Shown one piece after another: positions 59,951 through 64,000 of a stretch of DNA of 64,000 nucleotides. The position numbers were made by a program, and so were the translations under genes. Where the stretch lies: the NCBI RefSeq assembly GCF_001875655.1, contig NZ_MKEQ01000001.1, positions 3,286,001-3,350,000 of the forward strand. The letters run 5' to 3'. Numbering within the stretch: the stretch's first letter is position 1; each line of letters opens with the position of its first letter. Source of the DNA: Enterobacter hormaechei ATCC 49162 (GTDB lineage Bacteria; Pseudomonadota; Gammaproteobacteria; Enterobacterales; Enterobacteriaceae). Under the pieces are notes generated by a model that searched no databases, was not told the DNA's origin, and saw only the letters and a list, made by a program, of their open reading frames with translations.

Positions 59951-60337
59951 AGTGAATCCTTTTGTTCATTTGTGGATTAAATGTTCAATATTTTCGAAGA
60001 TATATCCTTAAGTGGAATATATCACATTCGGAATTTTTCGTGATTTACAATTCTCCATAATTCAACGAACAGTTGTAAGCTGAATAGTCTTTCATCTTTT
60101 AAGCATAGTTGTCCAGCCTGATAAAATAGCCAATAAACTCAGGAGGAAATTAAAAATGATGTCATTTTTCTGACTATTTCAAAATATTGCTGTAGGTCAC
60201 ATAAAATTTACCCGGCAACGCTCATAGTGATCATAAACCTACCAGTACACCGGGGCGCAATCACAGCAATCGGTTAAAGTGGCTTCACAATGATGATACG
60301 TTTTCGTAGAATGCGCATAATAATAAGAGAGGTTGTT
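59951..60337. other. yffB-ypfM divergent intergenic region
   Basis: 387 bases, AT-rich, holding the promoters for both directions. An extended -10 (TGATAAAAT, 60119-60127) on the plus strand leads directly to a perfect AGGAGG and a five-codon ORF at 60156. No other gene is seen. Confidence 0.55.
60156..60173 (+). CDS. Possible five-codon ORF with perfect Shine-Dalgarno
   Basis: ATG ATG TCA TTT TTC TGA (MMSFF) begins nine bases after AGGAGG (60141-60146). It could be a leader or upstream ORF for ypfM, or coincidence. No function is proposed. Confidence 0.2.
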   Translation: MMSFF

Positions 60338-60397
60338 ATGATTGAACGTGAACTGGGGAACTGGAAAGATTTTATCGAAGGCATGCTTCGTAAATGA
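60338..60397 (+). CDS. ypfM: Small protein YpfM, 19 aa
   Basis: Encodes MIERELGNWKDFIEGMLRK, differing at two positions from the E. coli small protein YpfM. Preceded by AGAGAGG at a good distance. Same place as in E. coli, between yffB and acrD, and convergent to acrD. Function unknown. Confidence 0.9.
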   Translation: MIERELGNWKDFIEGMLRK

Positions 60398-60465
60398 ATT
60401 TCCGGTAAGAAATGCAAGAGCACTTAATTAACTAAAATAACCATAGTGTGAAAGAATCACACAAT

Positions 60466-60497
60466 AAAAAGGCGGCCTGTAAAGCCGCCTTTTTTTA
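60466..60497. terminator. Bidirectional terminator ypfM/acrD
   Basis: AAAAAGGCGGC-n7-GCCGCCTTTTTTT, with A and T runs on both sides between convergent genes. A second small hairpin (GTGTG/CACAC) lies just before it. Confidence 0.92.
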
Positions 60498-60507
60498 TTT
60501 GAACGGC

Positions 60508-63500
60508 TTATTCCGGCTTATCCTTCAGCGGAAAACGGCGGCGTACCAGCACAAAGAACAGCGGTACGAAATAGATAGCCAGGATCGTCGCAGAAATCAT
60601 TCCCCCCATCACGCCTGTCCCTACTGCGTGCTGGCTGCTGGAGCCAGCGCCGGAGCTGGTGGCCATCGGCAGGACGCCAAACACAAACGCCAGCGAGGTC
60701 ATCAGGATCGGACGCAGGCGCTGACGACAGGCGTGCAGCGTGGCGGTCATCAGTTCGTGACCTTTGGCATTCATCTCATTAGCAAATTCAACAATCAGAA
60801 TGGCGTTTTTCGCCGACAGCCCGATGACGGTAAGGAGCCCGACCTGGAAATAGACATCGTTTTCCAGGCCGCGCATCCAGGTTGCCAGCAGCGCGCCGAT
60901 AACCCCGAGCGGCACCACCAGCATCACGGAGAACGGCACTGACCAGCTCTCATACAGCGCCGCCAGGCAGAGGAACACCACCAGCAGCGAAAGGGCATAC
61001 AGGGCAGGCGCCTGCGCGCCGGAAAGCCGTTCCTGGTAGGACATCGCCGTCCACTCCAGGCCAAAGCCGGTCGGCAATTGCTGAACCAGTTTTTCCATAA
61101 TGTCCATTGCGGTACCGGTACTGACGCCCGGCGCGGCTTCACCGACAATCTCCAGCGCCGAATAACCGTTATAGCGCTCAAGACGCGGTGAACCGGTCTC
61201 CCAGCGTGACGTGGCGAACGCCGAGAATGGCACCATGCCGCCGGTGTTATTGCGCACATACCAGCGGTTGATATCGTCCGGCAGCATGCGGTATTTCGCG
61301 GCAGACTGAACGTAGACCTTCTTCACGCGGCCACGATCCATAAAGTCATTCACGTAGCTTGAGCCCCATGCCGTTTGCAGGGTGTCGTTGATGTCGTCGA
61401 TGGAGACGCCCAGCGCCTGCGCTTTACGCTGGTCAATATCCACCTGTAGCTGAGGGCTGTCATCCAGACCGTTATGCCGAACGCGGGTGAGCTGCGGATC
61501 TTTTCCGGCCAGGTCCAGCAGTTTATCGCGTGCCGCCATTAGCGCATCATGCCCGGCGCCCGCGTGATCCTGAAGCTCCATATCAAACCCGGCTGAGCTA
61601 CCCAGCCCGCTGATGGCAGGTGGACTGCTGGCGAAAACGCGCGCTTCCTTGATTTTGTTGAACGCTTTGGTTGCACGCTCAATGATGGCAAAGGAGGAGC
61701 CGGTATCGCTGTCGCGCTGGTCCCAGTCTTTCAGGCGCACAAACATGCGCGCCACGTTTTGCCCGTTACCGCCAGGGCCAGAGCCGACGGTGGAGAAGAC
61801 GGAAACCACGTTATCTTTCTCCTGGGTATGGAAGTAGTTCTCAACCTTCTGCACCACTTTCAGGGTCTGCTGTTGGGTCGAGCCGCTTGGTAACTGTACG
61901 GAGGTGATAAACATGCCGCGATCTTCCAGCGGCAGAAACGAGGTTGGCAGTCGCAGGAATAAGAAGACCATGCCGCCGAGCAGCAGAACATAAACCACCA
62001 GCCAGCGCACACTGCGGTGCAGCACCTTGCCCACGCCCGCTTCATAGCGCGCCGCATTGCGGTTGAACATGCGGTTAAACCAGCCAAAGAAGCCTTTTTG
62101 ACCGTGGTGTTCGCCTTTATGCAGCGGTTTCAGCAGCGTCGCGCACAGGGCAGGGGTGAGGATCATCGCCACCAGTACGGAGAGCACCATCGCAGAGACG
62201 ATGGTGATCGAGAACTGGCGATAAATCGCGCCCGTGGTGCCGCCAAAAAACGCCATCGGGATAAATACCGCCGACAGCACCATGGCGATACCGACCAGCG
62301 CACCCTGAATTTGCCCCATCGATTTGCGCGTGGCCTCGCGGGGCGAAAGCCCTTCCTCGCTCATGATGCGTTCGACGTTTTCCACCACCACGATGGCATC
62401 ATCCACCAGCAGGCCGATGGCGAGCACCATGGCGAACATGGTCAGGGTGTTGATGCTGTAACCAAAGGCATACAGCACCGCAAAGGTGCCCAGCAGCACC
62501 ACCGGCACCGCAATGGTGGGGATCAGCGTGGCGCGGAAGTTTTGCAGGAACAGGTACATCACGAGGAATACCAGGGCGATGGCTTCGAGCAGGGTTTTCA
62601 CCACATCTTCGATGGAGGCCTTAACGAACGAGGTGGTTTCGTAAGCGACTTTGTACTCCAGTCCGTGCGGGAAATAGTGGGACAGCTCATCCAGGCGGTC
62701 CAGAACCCGTTGCGCGGTCGCCATTTCGTTAGCACCGGAGGCCAGTTTCACCCCCAGCCCGGAGGCGGCATTGCCGTTAAAGCGGCTCAGGTAGTCATAT
62801 TTTTCCGCCCCCATTTCCACGGTCGCGACATCACCCAGACGCACTTCCGAACCGTCCTGATTCACGCGCAGCGTGATATTACGGAACTGTTCGGGCGTCT
62901 GGAGCAGGGACTGGGAGTTAATGGTGGCGTTGAGCGCCTGGTTATCCACGGACGGCGTACCGCCCAGCTGTCCCACGGCAATCTGGGCGTTCTGCGACTC
63001 GATAGCGTCGGTGACGTCTTTGGCAGTCATCTGCACGCTGTTCAGCTTGTTGGGATCCAGCCAGATACGCATGGAATATTGCGAGCCGTAGGCGTCGATA
63101 TCACCCACGCCGTTAATACGGCTAAGCGGATCCTGAATATTACTGGCGACGTAGTCCGCGATGTCCTGCTTGTCCATCGAGCCATCGGTTGAGACAAACG
63201 CGATGGTCAGGATATTGGTGTCACCGGTTTTACGCACGGTCACCCCCTGGTTCTGCACCGCCTGAGGCAGTTTACGCAGGGCCGATTGCAGCTGGTTTTG
63301 CACCTGCTGCACCGCTTCATCCGGATCCGTGCCCGCCGTAAAGCTCAGGGTTACCGTCGCCTGGCCCGTGGCGCTGCTCTGCGAGGACATGTACATCAGG
63401 TTATCGAGACCGGTCATGTTCTGCTCGATAACCTGTGTGACGGTGTTTTCCAGCGTCTGTGCCGAGGCGCCAGGGTAGTTCGCCGTGATACGCACGTTAG

Positions 63501-63621
63501 GGGGCGCGAGGTCGGGGTATTGCTCAACAGGAAGTGATGCAATCGCCAGGACACCCGTCAGACACAACAGGATTGCAAGCACCCAGGCAAAAATGGGGCG
63601 ATCGATGAAAAAATTCGCCAT
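60508..63621 (-). CDS. acrD: Aminoglycoside/multidrug RND transporter AcrD
   Basis: 1037-residue RND pump, same length as E. coli AcrD ([20 protein letters not shown]). Proton-relay aspartates in [19 protein letters not shown] and lysine in [17 protein letters not shown]. Exports aminoglycosides, bile salts and other compounds with AcrA and TolC; no adaptor gene is adjacent. A BaeR box precedes it. Confidence 0.97.
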   Translation of the reverse strand: MANFFIDRPIFAWVLAILLCLTGVLAIASLPVEQYPDLAPPNVRITANYPGASAQTLENTVTQVIEQNMTGLDNLMYMSSQSSATGQATVTLSFTAGTDPDEAVQQVQNQLQSALRKLPQAVQNQGVTVRKTGDTNILTIAFVSTDGSMDKQDIADYVASNIQDPLSRINGVGDIDAYGSQYSMRIWLDPNKLNSVQMTAKDVTDAIESQNAQIAVGQLGGTPSVDNQALNATINSQSLLQTPEQFRNITLRVNQDGSEVRLGDVATVEMGAEKYDYLSRFNGNAASGLGVKLASGANEMATAQRVLDRLDELSHYFPHGLEYKVAYETTSFVKASIEDVVKTLLEAIALVFLVMYLFLQNFRATLIPTIAVPVVLLGTFAVLYAFGYSINTLTMFAMVLAIGLLVDDAIVVVENVERIMSEEGLSPREATRKSMGQIQGALVGIAMVLSAVFIPMAFFGGTTGAIYRQFSITIVSAMVLSVLVAMILTPALCATLLKPLHKGEHHGQKGFFGWFNRMFNRNAARYEAGVGKVLHRSVRWLVVYVLLLGGMVFLFLRLPTSFLPLEDRGMFITSVQLPSGSTQQQTLKVVQKVENYFHTQEKDNVVSVFSTVGSGPGGNGQNVARMFVRLKDWDQRDSDTGSSFAIIERATKAFNKIKEARVFASSPPAISGLGSSAGFDMELQDHAGAGHDALMAARDKLLDLAGKDPQLTRVRHNGLDDSPQLQVDIDQRKAQALGVSIDDINDTLQTAWGSSYVNDFMDRGRVKKVYVQSAAKYRMLPDDINRWYVRNNTGGMVPFSAFATSRWETGSPRLERYNGYSALEIVGEAAPGVSTGTAMDIMEKLVQQLPTGFGLEWTAMSYQERLSGAQAPALYALSLLVVFLCLAALYESWSVPFSVMLVVPLGVIGALLATWMRGLENDVYFQVGLLTVIGLSAKNAILIVEFANEMNAKGHELMTATLHACRQRLRPILMTSLAFVFGVLPMATSSGAGSSSQHAVGTGVMGGMISATILAIYFVPLFFVLVRRRFPLKDKPE

Positions 63622-63692
63622 GAAAAAGTGACCTCATTATGCAGCACGTTGTTATTGTCTATTGTCCGCCTAACTTTAGCGGTAAGGCCCAG

Positions 63693-63741
<49 letters not shown>

Positions 63742-63762
63742 TTCAGCGCGCCTTCTTTCTCG

Positions 63763-64000
63763 CTATTTTTCAGCCTGCGCCGCAGGCGTCCGGAACGTCA
63801 CGCTGACCTGTGTCCCGCCCTGTGGCGGCTGAGAAAAGTGTAATGTCCCGCCGAGCCGTCCCGCGCGTTCGCGCATGATGTTCAGCCCGTAATGCCCCGG
63901 CGGTTCACTCGCCTCGCCAATACCAATACCGTTGTCGCGGATCGTAACCGTGTGTGTGCCGTCCGCGGTGGTGACGCAGCTGACCACGATCTCGCTGGCG
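63763..64000 (-). CDS. narQ: Nitrate/nitrite sensor kinase NarQ, C-terminal end
   Basis: The last ~79 residues of a HisKA_3-type kinase, cut by the window edge. The ATPase motifs IRDNGIGIG and HYGLNIMRERAGRLGG are visible. Position upstream of acrD matches narQ of E. coli. The apparent start inside the window is not the real one. Confidence 0.92.
   Translation of the reverse strand, partial: ASEIVVSCVTTADGTHTVTIRDNGIGIGEASEPPGHYGLNIMRERAGRLGGTLHFSQPPQGGTQVSVTFRTPAAQAEK

Noticed and set aside
62017..63192. 391-codon open frame antisense to acrD
   Set aside because: Same kind of shadow; the AcrD reading is unambiguous and full length.

Overview
The window is enterobacterial chromosome, most likely from the Enterobacter cloacae complex or a close relative. 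The core genes run in the order der - yfgJ - xseA - guaB - guaA - yfgG - pdeF - ppx - ppk - purN - purM - upp - uraA - hda - yfgD - bepA - perM - bcp - gcvR - dapA - bamC - purC - ypfJ - tmcA - ypfH - ypfN - dapE - yffB - ypfM - acrD - narQ. That is the Escherichia coli K-12 order read from the other strand. The proteins are close to E. coli, and the chromosomal rarA-oqxAB-oqxR locus points to Enterobacter or Klebsiella. Both ends are cut inside genes (der, narQ).

Accessory DNA sits between these core genes. (1) 0.76-9.1 kb, between der and yfgJ: a lower-GC surface module comprising an AT-rich leader, a 68-residue ORF, a structured RNA leader, a trimeric autotransporter adhesin with proline-rich and collagen-like repeats, an OmpC-type porin and a small secreted protein. 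A GC-rich POT-family transporter and a Gfo/Idh/MocA oxidoreductase follow. (2) 9.36-10.7 kb: a protealysin-type metalloprotease with its emfourin-like inhibitor. (3) 15.4-18.3 kb, directly after guaA: an AT-rich islet carrying an orphan type VI secretion Hcp, a Tlde1-like L,D-transpeptidase-fold effector and a membrane immunity protein, plus a frameshifted nuclease-like gene. A 9-bp direct repeat of the guaA 3' end brackets it. (4) 18.3-29.5 kb: rarA/oqxAB/oqxR efflux, a two-component system divergent from a MipA/OmpV protein, a secreted hydrolase with a DUF6130-like partner, and an SDR dehydrogenase. (5) 38.0-39.5 kb: a 6-phospho-beta-glucosidase whose promoter is bracketed by two identical LacI-family operators. 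(6) 42.6-47.3 kb, between hda and yfgD: a PTS IIC, a glycosylasparaginase and an M17 aminopeptidase in one overlapping operon with a class II CRP site, divergent from a gene that looks like a domesticated IS481-type transposase.

Item 6 is the best candidate for an undescribed system. The layout suggests PTS uptake of a glycosylated asparagine or glycopeptide, amide cleavage by the Ntn hydrolase, then peptide hydrolysis, under a regulator derived from a transposase. Item 3 looks like a mobile effector cassette.

Many regulatory sites are readable: PurR boxes at guaB, purM and purC; a Pho box at ppk; FNR boxes; a marbox at oqxAB; a BaeR box at acrD; a sigma-E-like promoter at bepA; the UTP-sensing start region of upp; and a CTG start for hda. 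BIME/REP-type repeats lie in several intergenic gaps. There are no rRNA or tRNA genes, CRISPR arrays, integrases or complete insertion sequences.
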